Assembly: GCF_004784475.1 (NCBI RefSeq)
Contig: NZ_SRRT01000008.1
Location: 1 to 64,000, forward strand
Length of the DNA: 64,000 nt
Direction: 5' to 3'
DNA from: Streptomyces bauhiniae
Lineage (GTDB): Bacteria; Actinomycetota; Actinomycetes; Streptomycetales; Streptomycetaceae
Shown: positions 21,324-29,549 of the stretch, in pieces
Numbering within the stretch: position 1 is the first letter of the stretch
Layout of the letters: every line of letters begins with the position of its first letter
Position numbers and translations under genes: made by a program
Notes under the pieces: generated by a model
Told to the model about the DNA's origin: nothing
Database searches by the model: none
The model's input: only the letters and a program-made list of their open reading frames with translations

Positions 21324-21354
21324 GTGCGGTGACTCCTTGTCCGCGGGGACGCGT

Positions 21355-21678
21355 TCAGGCGGCCGTTCCCTCGCGTGCCGTGACATGGACGTGGATCACG
21401 CCGTCGTCCACGGTGACGAGGTGGGTGCGCAGGGCGTGCCGGGCCGGGAGGCAGGTCGGGGCGCCGGTGCGCAGGTCGAACGCGGCGGCGTGCAGCGGGC
21501 ATTCGATCAGGCAGCCCTCCAGCCAGCCCTCGGAGAGCGAGGCGTCCTGGTGGGTGCAGGTGTCGTCGACGGCGTAGAGGGAGCCGTCGTCGGTGTGGAA
21601 CACGGCGATCGGCGGGGCGGTGTCCAGGCGGACGGACTCGCCCTCGGGGAGGTCTTCGAGACGGCAGACGGGAATCAT
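21355..21678 (-). CDS. Rieske [2Fe-2S] ferredoxin
   Basis: This soluble electron carrier has 107 residues, the normal size for a Rieske-type ferredoxin of bacterial oxygenase systems. The cluster ligands are C41 and H43 in CTHQ and C60 and H63 in CPLH. The ATG at 21678 is preceded by AGAGGGGGACTC, a strong ribosome-binding site, and is the only sensible start. It is followed by the FAD-dependent reductase gene. The gene points away from the IclR regulator, and the gap between them carries an inverted-repeat operator. It is therefore likely to be induced together with the N-demethylation genes on the other side. Confidence 0.93.
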   Translation of the reverse strand: MIPVCRLEDLPEGESVRLDTAPPIAVFHTDDGSLYAVDDTCTHQDASLSEGWLEGCLIECPLHAAAFDLRTGAPTCLPARHALRTHLVTVDDGVIHVHVTAREGTAA

Positions 21679-21832
21679 GAGTCCCCCTCTCGGTCCGGGA
21701 CGCTCGGTCCGGACCGGGCAGGTGCAGACGGCAGGGATGGCGAGGGTGCGGCAAGGGGCCGGTGACGCGGTGGACCGGGCAGGTCCAAGTGATCCGCACC
21801 CCTTCCGGGATACGGACGCTTCGGTAACATGA

Positions 21833-21870
21833 TGTTCCGCAGGGCGCATCAACATGCGCTGTGCGCAACA
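21833..21870. promoter_or_regulatory. Inverted-repeat operator between ferredoxin and IclR genes
   Basis: Two 17-base arms (21833-21849 and 21854-21870) separated by CAAC match each other in reverse complement at 14 of 17 positions. The outer ends are TGTTCCGCA and TGCGCAACA. The same layout, with the same 38-base total length and identical outer sequences TGTTCC and TGCGCAACA, occurs at 22980-23017 in front of the catabolic operon. This makes it a strong candidate binding site for the IclR protein encoded next to it. Confidence 0.75.
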
Positions 21871-21953
21871 GAATCCGCGCGGGACGGCCGTCGCGTCAAG
21901 GGCTTCCCGCAGACACGGCCCGAACCGGGCCGGCAGATGGTGGGAGTCGAGCC

Positions 21954-22793
21954 ATGAGCCGCACGCAGAAGCGGTCCGACCGCGGCGACGAGACCAGGGC
22001 GGAAGACGATTCCCCGGAGCGGAACAGAGGTCGCGGCGCGGCCGGTTCCGTGCAGTCGGTGGACCGCGCCGTGAGCGTGCTGGAAATCCTCGCCCGGCAC
22101 GGTGAGGCCGGTGTCACCGAGGTCGCCGAGGAACTGGACGTGCACAAGTCCACCGCGTTCCGGCTGCTCGGGGTCCTGGAGAACCGGGGCCTGGTGAGCC
22201 AGGCCAGCGACCGGGGCAAGTACTTCCTGGGCGCCGGGGTGCTGCGCCTCGCCGGAGCGGCGGCGGTCCGGCTGGACATCTCCCAGGAGGGCGTACCCGT
22301 CTGCCGCGAGGCCGCCGACGAACTCGGCGAGACGGTGAACATCGCGGTGCTGGACGACGACGCAGCCGTCAATGTCATGCAGGCCCGCGGCACCGCCTCC
22401 GTCACCGCGCAGAACTGGCTCGGCCGGCGCACCCCGCTGCACGCCACCTCCAGCGGCAAGGTGCTGCTCGCGCACATGCCGCCCACCCTGCGCGAGGGCT
22501 TCCTCGCCCGGCCGCTGCCCCGGTTCACCGAGCGCACGGTCACCGGCGCGGCCCTGCTGCGGACCGAGCTGGAGTCGGTGGTGGCGCGCGGATACGCCCT
22601 GACCACCGACGAGTTGGAGCTGGGTCTCGCGGCCGCCGCCGCGCCGATCCGGGCGCACGACGGCAAGGTCATCGCGGCGATCAGCGTCTCCGGGCCGGTG
22701 TACCGGCTGGGCCCGGAGCGGCTGCCGGTGGTGGCGAAGCGGATGGCGGCGGCGGGCGAGGAGCTGTCCCGGCGGATGGGCTACGGCTTCTGA
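21954..22793 (+). CDS. IclR-family transcriptional regulator
   Basis: This regulator of 279 residues has an N-terminal winged helix-turn-helix (about 30-90, SVDRAVSVLEILARHGEAGVTEVAEELDVHKSTAFRLLGVLENRGLV). The C-terminal IclR effector-binding domain (about 100-275) includes LHATSSGKVLLAHMP. The ATG at 21954 has GGGAG eight bases upstream. It lies between the ferredoxin/reductase genes and the FAD-GcvT, oxidase, oxygenase and permease operon, and shared inverted repeats precede both this gene and that operon. It should therefore control the whole N-demethylation cluster, probably in response to a substrate or intermediate. Confidence 0.92.
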   Translation: MSRTQKRSDRGDETRAEDDSPERNRGRGAAGSVQSVDRAVSVLEILARHGEAGVTEVAEELDVHKSTAFRLLGVLENRGLVSQASDRGKYFLGAGVLRLAGAAAVRLDISQEGVPVCREAADELGETVNIAVLDDDAAVNVMQARGTASVTAQNWLGRRTPLHATSSGKVLLAHMPPTLREGFLARPLPRFTERTVTGAALLRTELESVVARGYALTTDELELGLAAAAAPIRAHDGKVIAAISVSGPVYRLGPERLPVVAKRMAAAGEELSRRMGYGF

Positions 22794-22831
22794 CGGAGGG
22801 CGGGGCGGACGTTCGGCCGGCCCGGCAATCA

Positions 22832-22866
22832 CGGCGCGGCACCTGGGAGTTCCCGGTGCCGCGCCG
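22832..22866 (+). terminator. Strong hairpin terminator after the IclR gene
   Basis: CGGCGCGGCACC pairs with GGTGCCGCGCCG, and GGGA pairs with TCCC inside it, giving a nearly continuous stem with one bulged T. It starts 39 bases after the IclR stop and separates that gene from the promoter of the catabolic operon. Confidence 0.75.
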
Positions 22867-22950
22867 CCGTGTGCAGGGGGTTCGGCCGGCCGTGTGTCCG
22901 GGCGGTTTCGGCGGCCCGGACGCGTTTTGCCGAGGCTTAACGCGCGCCTC

Positions 22951-23017
22951 TTGACGGTGCTGTCATGGCGTTCTCACTATGTTCCTCACCACGCAACCCA
23001 TCGTGCACTGCGCAACA
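22951..23017 (+). promoter_or_regulatory. Promoter and operator of the N-demethylation operon
   Basis: TTGACG (22951-22956) and CACTAT (22975-22980) with an 18-base spacer form a good housekeeping promoter. Directly after the -10 box lies a 38-base element (22980-23017) that begins TGTTCC and ends TGCGCAACA. It matches the element in front of the IclR gene at 25 of 38 positions, including both ends. Overlapping the start of transcription, it would suit a repressor. Confidence 0.75.
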
Positions 23018-23069
23018 GCAGAAGAGCCCGGCTCCCGGCTCCCCCACCCCCGTCCGCACAAGGAGGGGC

Positions 23070-25550
23070 ATGTCCGCAACGCCCGAAGCCCGTCCGCATC
23101 CGACCCCCGAGACCTCCCCGCGCGTCGTCATCATCGGCGCCGGAATCGTCGGCTGTTCCCTCGCCGACGAGCTGACCGCGCGCGGCTGGACGGACGTCAC
23201 CGTCCTCGAACAGGGCCCGCTGCCCGCTCCCGGCGGCTCCACCTCGCACGCGCCGGGGCTCGTCTTCCGGACCAGCCCGTCGAAGACGCTGACCGAGTTC
23301 GCCCGGTACACCGTGGAGAAGTTCGGCTCGCTCAGCCACGACGGTGTCCCCTGCTTCGAGCCGGTCGGCGGCCTGGAGCTGGCCACCACCCCCGAGCGCC
23401 TCGCCGACCTGCACCGCAGGGCCGGGCTCGCCGCGGCCTGGGGCGTGCGCGGCGAAGTCGTGACCACCGCCCGCTGCAAGGAACTCTGGCCGCTGCTCGA
23501 CGAGTCGGTAGTGCTGGGCGGCTTCCACACCCCGGAGGATGGCCTGGCCCGCGCGGTGCCCGCCTGCCGTGCCCAGCTCGACCGCGCCGCCGCGCGCGGC
23601 GCCCGTTTCCTCGACCGGCACACCGTCACCGGCATCGAGCGGGCGGACGGCCGGGTCACCGGCGTCGTCACCGACCGGGGCGTCTTCCCGGCCGACCATG
23701 TCGTCTCGGCGGCCGGCTTCTGGGGGCCGGTGATCGGCCGGATGGCCGGGGTCGACGTGCCGTTGCAGCCGCTGGCGCACCAGTACGCGCGGACCCGGCC
23801 GCTGCCCGAGCTGAGCGGGGCGCGTGCGGAGGCGACCCTGCCCATCCTCCGCTTCCAGGACGCGGACCTGTACTTCCGGGAGCACCACGACCGGATCGGC
23901 ATCGGCTCCTACGCGCACCGGCCATTGCCCGTGGACCCGTTCGGCGTGCCGGGGTACGAGGAGGCGCGGGGGCGGGGGATGGAGATGCCGTCCTCGTATC
24001 CCTTCACCGAGGAGGACTGGGCGCCGAGCTGGACGGATGCCCGGCGGCTGGTGCCGGCGTTGCGCGAGGTGGAGGTGGAGAGCGGGTTCAACGGGGTGTT
24101 CTCGTTCACGCCGGACGGCATGCCGGTGCTCGGGGAGGCGCGTGAACTGCGCGGTTTCTGGCTGGCCGAGGCGGTGTGGGTCACACACTCGGCGGGTGTG
24201 GCCAGGGCGGTAGCCGAATGGATGGTTGACGGCCGATCATCGATCGACCTGCACGACTGCGTTGTCACGCGATTCGAGGAAGCGCAGCGTTCACCCGCGT
24301 ACGTCCGTGAACGCGGTTCACAGCAGTTCATCGAGGTGTACGACGTCACCCACCCCCTCCAACCGATGGAGCGTCCACGCCCACTGCGCGTCAGCCCCTT
24401 CCACGCCCGGCAGGAGCAGCTCGGCGCGTTCTTCCTGGAGGGCGGCGGCTGGGAGCGCCCCCACTGGTACGAGGCGAACGCCCCGCTCGTGGCTTCTCTC
24501 GGCGCGGAGCCGCCCGAGCGCGACCCCTGGTCGGCCCGCTACTGGTCCCCCATCGCAGCCGCCGAGGCCCACGCCACCCGCGAGCGCGTCGCCCTCTACG
24601 ACATGACTCCCCTGCGCCGCCTGGAGGTGACCGGCCCCGGCGCCCTCGACTTCCTCGACCGCATGACGACCAACAAGCTCCGCAAGAAGCCCGGCGCCGT
24701 CACCTACACCCTCCTCCTGGACGAAACCGGCGGCATCCGCTCCGACCTCACCGTGGCCCGCCTCGCCGAGGACCACTTCCAGATCGGCGCCAACTCCCCC
24801 GCCGACCTCGACCACCTCCTCCGGCACGCCCCCGCCGACGTCCACATCCGTGATGTCACCCCCGGCACCTGCTGCATCGGCGTCTGGGGCCCGCTGGCCC
24901 GCGCCCTGGTCCAGCCGCTGACCGGGGACGACTTCTCCCACGAGGGCTTCGGCTACTTCCGGGCCAAGCGCACCCATATCGGCCATGTCCCCGTCACCGC
25001 CCTGCGCTTGAGTTACGTGGGCGAGCTGGGCTGGGAGCTGTACACCACCGCCGACCTGGGCCTCAGGCTCTGGGACACCCTCTGGGAGGCGGGCCAGGAG
25101 CTGGGGGTGATCGCGGCCGGCCGCTCCGCCTTCAACTCGCTGAGGCTGGAGAAGGGCTACCGCGCCTGGGGCACCGACATGACCACCGAGCACACCCCGG
25201 CCGAGGCGGGCGTCGGCTTCGCCGTCCGGATGGACAAGGGCGACTTCGCAGGCCGCGACGCCCTGAGCGACCGTCCCGAGCCCGCCCGCAGGCTCACCCC
25301 GCTGCTGCTGGACGACCCGGCCGCCGTGGTACTCGGCAGCGAACCGGTGTCGGTCGACGGCACGACGGCGGGCTACGTGACCAGCGCGTCCTACGGCTAC
25401 ACGCTGGGCCGGTGCGTCGCCTACGCGTGGCTCCCGGCGGGCCTCGCCCCCGGCACCGGCGTACACATCGCGTACTTCGGCGAGAAGGTCCCCGCGACCG
25501 TCGCCGAGGAGCCGCTGTTCGACCCGGAGATGACCCGCATCCGCCGCTGA
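23070..25550 (+). CDS. FAD-dependent oxidoreductase with GcvT domain (dimethylglycine/sarcosine dehydrogenase type)
   Basis: This protein of about 826 residues has an N-terminal FAD-binding DAO domain (GAGIVGCSLADEL near residue 25) with a GSTSHAPGL motif. H60 in that motif corresponds to the histidine that carries covalent FAD in dimethylglycine dehydrogenase. A linker (FAO_M-type) domain follows, then a GcvT aminomethyltransferase domain (about 430-720) and its C-terminal barrel. Such enzymes remove an N-methyl group and pass it to tetrahydrofolate as 5,10-methylene-THF. I place the start at ATG 23070; AGGAGGGG lies only a few bases before it, so the exact codon is less certain. It heads an operon with an oxidase, a Rieske oxygenase and a permease. 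Confidence 0.9.
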   Translation: MSATPEARPHPTPETSPRVVIIGAGIVGCSLADELTARGWTDVTVLEQGPLPAPGGSTSHAPGLVFRTSPSKTLTEFARYTVEKFGSLSHDGVPCFEPVGGLELATTPERLADLHRRAGLAAAWGVRGEVVTTARCKELWPLLDESVVLGGFHTPEDGLARAVPACRAQLDRAAARGARFLDRHTVTGIERADGRVTGVVTDRGVFPADHVVSAAGFWGPVIGRMAGVDVPLQPLAHQYARTRPLPELSGARAEATLPILRFQDADLYFREHHDRIGIGSYAHRPLPVDPFGVPGYEEARGRGMEMPSSYPFTEEDWAPSWTDARRLVPALREVEVESGFNGVFSFTPDGMPVLGEARELRGFWLAEAVWVTHSAGVARAVAEWMVDGRSSIDLHDCVVTRFEEAQRSPAYVRERGSQQFIEVYDVTHPLQPMERPRPLRVSPFHARQEQLGAFFLEGGGWERPHWYEANAPLVASLGAEPPERDPWSARYWSPIAAAEAHATRERVALYDMTPLRRLEVTGPGALDFLDRMTTNKLRKKPGAVTYTLLLDETGGIRSDLTVARLAEDHFQIGANSPADLDHLLRHAPADVHIRDVTPGTCCIGVWGPLARALVQPLTGDDFSHEGFGYFRAKRTHIGHVPVTALRLSYVGELGWELYTTADLGLRLWDTLWEAGQELGVIAAGRSAFNSLRLEKGYRAWGTDMTTEHTPAEAGVGFAVRMDKGDFAGRDALSDRPEPARRLTPLLLDDPAAVVLGSEPVSVDGTTAGYVTSASYGYTLGRCVAYAWLPAGLAPGTGVHIAYFGEKVPATVAEEPLFDPEMTRIRR

Positions 25551-25587
25551 CAGTCCGCCCGGAACCACCCCAGGAGGTCCGACAGAA

Positions 25588-26757
25588 GTGTCCCCCACCT
25601 ACGACGTGATCGTCATCGGCCTGGGCGGCATGGGCAGCGCCGCCGCCCACCACCTCTCCGCACGCGGCGCCCGCGTGCTCGGGCTGGAGAAGTTCGGCCC
25701 GGTGCACAACCGGGGCTCCAGCCACGGCGGTTCCCGCATCACCCGCCAGTCCTACTTCGAGGACCCGGCGTACGTACCCCTGCTGCTCCGCGCCTACGAG
25801 CTGTACGAGGAGCTGGAGCGGGCCACCGGCCGGGACGTCTCCATCCTCTGCGGCGGCGCGATGGTCGGCCGCCCGGACTCCCGTACCGTCTCCGGCTCGC
25901 TGCGCTCGGCCACCGAGTGGGGCCTCCCCCACGAGATGCTGGACGCCAAGGAGATCCGGCGCCGCTTCCCCACTCTGGCCCCGGCCGACGACGAGGTGGC
26001 CCTCTTCGAGGCGAAGGCGGGGCTGCTGCGCCCGGAGAACATGGTCGCCGCCCACCTCCAGTTGGCCACCCGGCAGGGCGCGGAGCTGCGCTTCGAGGAG
26101 CCGGTGGTGCGCTGGGAGCCGTACCGGGACGGGGTGCGCGTGCACACCGGCGAGAACACCTACACGGCCGGGCAGTTGGTGATCTGCCCCGGCGCCTGGG
26201 CGCCCCGGCTGCTCGCGGACCTCGGGGTGCCGATCACCGTGGAGCGGCAGGTCATGTACTGGTTCCAGCCGACGGGCGGCACCAGGCCGTTCGAGCCGGA
26301 GCGGCACCCCGTCTACATCTGGGAGGACGCGGACGGCATCCAGGTGTACGGCTTCCCCGCCATCGACGGCCCCGAGCAGGGCGCCAAGGTGGCGTTCTTC
26401 CGCAAGGGGCAGCACACCACGCCGGAGACCATCGACCGGACCGTGCACGCACACGAGGTGCGGGCCATGGCGGACCACATGGCCCGGCTGATCCCGGACC
26501 TGCCCGGCACCTTCCTGAAGGCCGCCACCTGCATGTACTCCAACACCCCGGACGAGCACTTCGTGATCGCCCGGCACCCCGCGCATCCGGAGTCGGTCAC
26601 CGTGGCCTGCGGTTTCTCCGGGCACGGCTTCAAGTTCGTGCCGGTCGTCGGCGAGATCCTGGCCGACCTGGCACTGACCGGCTCCACCCCGCACCCGACC
26701 GGCCTGTTCGACCCCGCCCGCCTGACCGCCCCGGCCGCCCGAGGAGCCCAGCCATGA
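25588..26757 (+). CDS. FAD-dependent oxidase of the monomeric sarcosine oxidase / N-methyltryptophan oxidase family
   Basis: This flavoprotein has 389 residues, the standard length for monomeric sarcosine oxidase. It has the N-terminal dinucleotide motif VIGLGGMGSAAAHHL, the MSOX signature SSHGGSRITRQSY, and C315 in TCMYSNTPDEHF. C315 occupies the position of the cysteine that binds FAD covalently in this family. The reaction would oxidise an N-methyl amine such as sarcosine to glycine, formaldehyde and hydrogen peroxide. It starts at GTG 25588 after AGGAGG, 37 bases after the FAD-GcvT gene. Its end overlaps the next start in an ATGA. In context it would perform the last demethylation step. 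Confidence 0.92.
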   Translation: MSPTYDVIVIGLGGMGSAAAHHLSARGARVLGLEKFGPVHNRGSSHGGSRITRQSYFEDPAYVPLLLRAYELYEELERATGRDVSILCGGAMVGRPDSRTVSGSLRSATEWGLPHEMLDAKEIRRRFPTLAPADDEVALFEAKAGLLRPENMVAAHLQLATRQGAELRFEEPVVRWEPYRDGVRVHTGENTYTAGQLVICPGAWAPRLLADLGVPITVERQVMYWFQPTGGTRPFEPERHPVYIWEDADGIQVYGFPAIDGPEQGAKVAFFRKGQHTTPETIDRTVHAHEVRAMADHMARLIPDLPGTFLKAATCMYSNTPDEHFVIARHPAHPESVTVACGFSGHGFKFVPVVGEILADLALTGSTPHPTGLFDPARLTAPAARGAQP

Positions 26758-27884
26758 CGACGACTCCGGTCTCCCCCAGCCTGATCGCCACCCTCCCCGG
26801 CCGCTACTACACCGACCCCGAGGTCTTCCGCCGCGAACAGGAGGCGCTGCTGGAGTCGATGTGGTTCTGCGCGGTACGCAGCGCCGACCTGGACCGGCCC
26901 GGCGCCTTCCGTACCGTGCGGGTCGGCCGGGAGAGCGTGCTGGTCACCCGCGACCGCACCGGCGCGCTGCGGGCCTTCCTCAATGTCTGCCGGCACCGGG
27001 GCGCCCGGCTGTGCACCGAGGAGTCCGGCGAGGTCCGCCGCAGCCTCCAATGCCCGTACCACGCCTGGACGTACGGGCTCGACGGCAAGCTGGTCGCGGC
27101 GCCCAACCTGACGAAGATGCCGGACGTGGACCGGGACCGGTACGGGCTGATCAAGGTCGCCCTGCGGGAGTGGCTGGGCTACGCCTGGGTGTGCCTGGCC
27201 GACGAACCGCCGTCCTTCGAGGAGACCGTCCGGCACGCGGCCGTGGAGCGGCTGGGCGACCCGGCGGCCATCGAGCACTACGGCACCGAGCACCTGGCCC
27301 TCGGCAAACGGGTCACCTATGACGTACGGGCCAACTGGAAGCTGATCGTCGAGAACTTCATGGAGTGCTACCACTGCGCCACCATCCACCCCGAACTCAC
27401 CGAGGTGCTCCCGGAGTTCGCGGACGGTTACGCGGCCCAGTACTACGTGGGCCACGGCGCGGAGTTCGGCGCGGGCGTGGCGGGGTTCACGGTGGACGGC
27501 AGCGCGGGCTTCGGCCGGCTCCCGGAGGTGGCCGAGGAGCAGGACCGCCGCTACTACGCCCTCACCGTCCGGCCCAACGTCTTCGTCAACCTCGTCCCCG
27601 ACCACGTCATCCTGCACCGGATGTTCCCGCTGGCCGAGGACCGCACGGTGGTGGAGTGCGACTGGCTGTACGCGCCCGAGGTGGTGGCGTCCGGGGCCGA
27701 TGTGTCGAAGTCGGCGGAGCTGTTCCACCGGGTCAACGTCCAGGACTTCGCGGCGTGCGAGCGCACCCAGCCGGCGATGTCCTCGCGCGCCTATCGCGGG
27801 GGCGGGGTGCTGGTGCCGACCGAGCACCACATCGGGGCGTTCCATGGATGGCTGTTGGAGAAGCTGGGCGAACAGGCTCCGTGA
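26754..27884 (+). CDS. Rieske non-heme iron oxygenase alpha subunit (glycine betaine monooxygenase-like)
   Basis: This oxygenase has 376 residues. The Rieske cluster is bound by C79, H81, C100 and H103 (CRHRG and CPYHAW). The mononuclear iron site is ENFMECYHCATIHPE with H207 and H212. Its size and the YHCATIHPE motif resemble GbcA-type enzymes that demethylate glycine betaine or related quaternary amines, rather than classical aromatic dioxygenases. The exact substrate (betaine, stachydrine, carnitine) cannot be read off. It lacks a reductase domain and must use the separate ferredoxin and reductase at 20163-21678. Its ATG overlaps the upstream stop by four bases, and GAGGAG lies before it. 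Confidence 0.9.
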   Translation: MTTTPVSPSLIATLPGRYYTDPEVFRREQEALLESMWFCAVRSADLDRPGAFRTVRVGRESVLVTRDRTGALRAFLNVCRHRGARLCTEESGEVRRSLQCPYHAWTYGLDGKLVAAPNLTKMPDVDRDRYGLIKVALREWLGYAWVCLADEPPSFEETVRHAAVERLGDPAAIEHYGTEHLALGKRVTYDVRANWKLIVENFMECYHCATIHPELTEVLPEFADGYAAQYYVGHGAEFGAGVAGFTVDGSAGFGRLPEVAEEQDRRYYALTVRPNVFVNLVPDHVILHRMFPLAEDRTVVECDWLYAPEVVASGADVSKSAELFHRVNVQDFAACERTQPAMSSRAYRGGGVLVPTEHHIGAFHGWLLEKLGEQAP

Positions 27885-27945
27885 GCGCCGAAGCGGGGTA
27901 GGACACGGCCGCTCCCGTTTCCCTCTGCCCCCAGGAGTCACACCG

Positions 27946-29490
27946 ATGACCAAGGCAGCACCGCCGTCCGGCACGCACGGGCACGACGACAGCGAACTCG
28001 CGGAGTTCGGGTACCGGCCCGAACTGAAGCGCACGCTGGGCAACTTCCACACCTTCGCCGCCGGGATCAGCTACATCTCGATCCTGACCGGCACCTTCCA
28101 GTTGTTCTACTTCGGCTACGGCAGCGGCGGTCCCGCCTACTGGTGGTCGTGGCCGATGGTGTTCGTGGGCCAGTTCGCGGTGGCCCTCTGTTTCGCGGAG
28201 CTGGCGGCCCGGCATCCGGTGGCGGGCTCGGTCTACAACTGGTCGAAGCGGATCGGCAATCCGCACCTCGGCTGGCTGGCGGGATGGATGATGCTGGTCG
28301 CGTCCATCGTGTCGATCGCTGCGGTGGCGCTCGCCTACCAGCTCACGCTGCCGCAGATATCGTCCGCCTTCCAGTTCGTCGGCGACGGCACCGGCACCTA
28401 CGACGTGGCGACCAACGCGGTGGTGCTGGCCGCCGTGTTGATCCTGTTCACCACGCTGGTCAACGCCTTCGGGGTGAAGCTGATGGCCAGGATCAACACC
28501 GCGGGGGTGTTCATCGAGCTGGTCGCCAGTGTGGTGCTGATCGTCATGCTGGCCGTCCACATCACCCGTGGCCCGCAGGTCGTGCTGGAGACCAACGGCA
28601 CCGGCGCGGGCCACGGCGCCGGTTACCTCGGCGCGTTCCTGGTGGCGTCGCTGGCGTCGGCGTACGTGATGTACGGCTTCGACACCGCCGCCTCGCTCGG
28701 GGAGGAGTCGCTGAACCCGTCCCGGAACGCGCCCCGCGCCATCCTGCGGGCGGTCATCGCCTCGTTCGTGCTGGGCGGTCTGGTGCTGCTGCTGGCGCTG
28801 ATGAGCGTCTCCAGCCTCAAGGGCGACAAGCTGTCGACGGACGGGCTCCAGTACGTGGTGCTGGACGTGCTCGGGCCGACGGCCGGCAAGGGGATGCTGT
28901 GGTGCGTGCTGATCGCGGTCACGGTGTGCGCGCTGGCCGTGCACACGGCGGCGATCCGGCTGGCGTTCGCCATGGCACGGGACAACAACCTGCCCGCGTC
29001 CTCGGTGCTGGCCCGCGTGAGCCCGCGCTTCCGGACCCCGGTGGTGCCGGCCGTGGTGATCGGAGTGCTGGCGCTGGCGATCCTGGTGGTCAACATCCGT
29101 CAGCCGCAGATCTTCACCGTGGTGACCAGCATCGGCATCATCATGATCTACCTGGCCTACCTCGGGGTGACCGCGCCGATGCTGGTGGCGCGGCTGCGCG
29201 GCCGGTGGACCCCGGCCGGGGAGGGGCGGTTCTCGCTGGGCCGCTGGGGTCTTGTCGTCAATGTGGTCGCGGTGGTGTGGGGCGCGGGGATGACCCTCAA
29301 CCTGATCTGGCCGCGCGCCGCCGTCTACAACGCGGCCCCGCCGCACCACTGGTACCTGCGCTGGGGTGCGGTGCTGTTCGTCGCGGTGATCGCGGGCGGC
29401 GGCTTCGCGTACTACTGGTTCGTCCAGCGGCACCGGACGGGGGTGCTGGCGGAGCACCGGCTGGAGACGCCTGTGCCCGCGTCCGACTGA
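27946..29490 (+). CDS. APC-family amino acid/amine permease
   Basis: This integral membrane transporter of 514 residues has about twelve hydrophobic segments and APC-family features such as FQLFYFGYGSGGPAYWWSW and ELAARHPVAGSVYNWSKR in the first helices. The amino acid-polyamine-organocation family usually imports amino acids or amines by proton symport or exchange. The ATG at 27946 has AGGAG eight bases upstream and lies 61 bases after the oxygenase gene, so it ends the catabolic operon. Import of the methylated amine or amino acid that the operon degrades is the natural guess. Known betaine importers are mostly BCCT or ABC systems, so the APC choice hints at an amino-acid-like substrate. 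Confidence 0.9.
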   Translation: MTKAAPPSGTHGHDDSELAEFGYRPELKRTLGNFHTFAAGISYISILTGTFQLFYFGYGSGGPAYWWSWPMVFVGQFAVALCFAELAARHPVAGSVYNWSKRIGNPHLGWLAGWMMLVASIVSIAAVALAYQLTLPQISSAFQFVGDGTGTYDVATNAVVLAAVLILFTTLVNAFGVKLMARINTAGVFIELVASVVLIVMLAVHITRGPQVVLETNGTGAGHGAGYLGAFLVASLASAYVMYGFDTAASLGEESLNPSRNAPRAILRAVIASFVLGGLVLLLALMSVSSLKGDKLSTDGLQYVVLDVLGPTAGKGMLWCVLIAVTVCALAVHTAAIRLAFAMARDNNLPASSVLARVSPRFRTPVVPAVVIGVLALAILVVNIRQPQIFTVVTSIGIIMIYLAYLGVTAPMLVARLRGRWTPAGEGRFSLGRWGLVVNVVAVVWGAGMTLNLIWPRAAVYNAAPPHHWYLRWGAVLFVAVIAGGGFAYYWFVQRHRTGVLAEHRLETPVPASD

Positions 29491-29492
29491 AC

Positions 29493-29515
29493 AGGGGCGC
29501 GGGGAACTGCGCGAC
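29493..29515. repeat. Copy 1 of a 23-base intergenic repeat
   Basis: The 23 bases containing GGGGCGCGGGGAACTGCGC are identical to 35171-35193. I recall this sequence as a frequent intergenic repeat of Streptomyces, though I cannot count copies here. This copy lies in the 59-base gap between the convergent permease and SMC-like genes. Confidence 0.8.
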
Positions 29516-29549
29516 CGGCCCCCACCGGCCCGCAGCTTCCCACTGCCTC

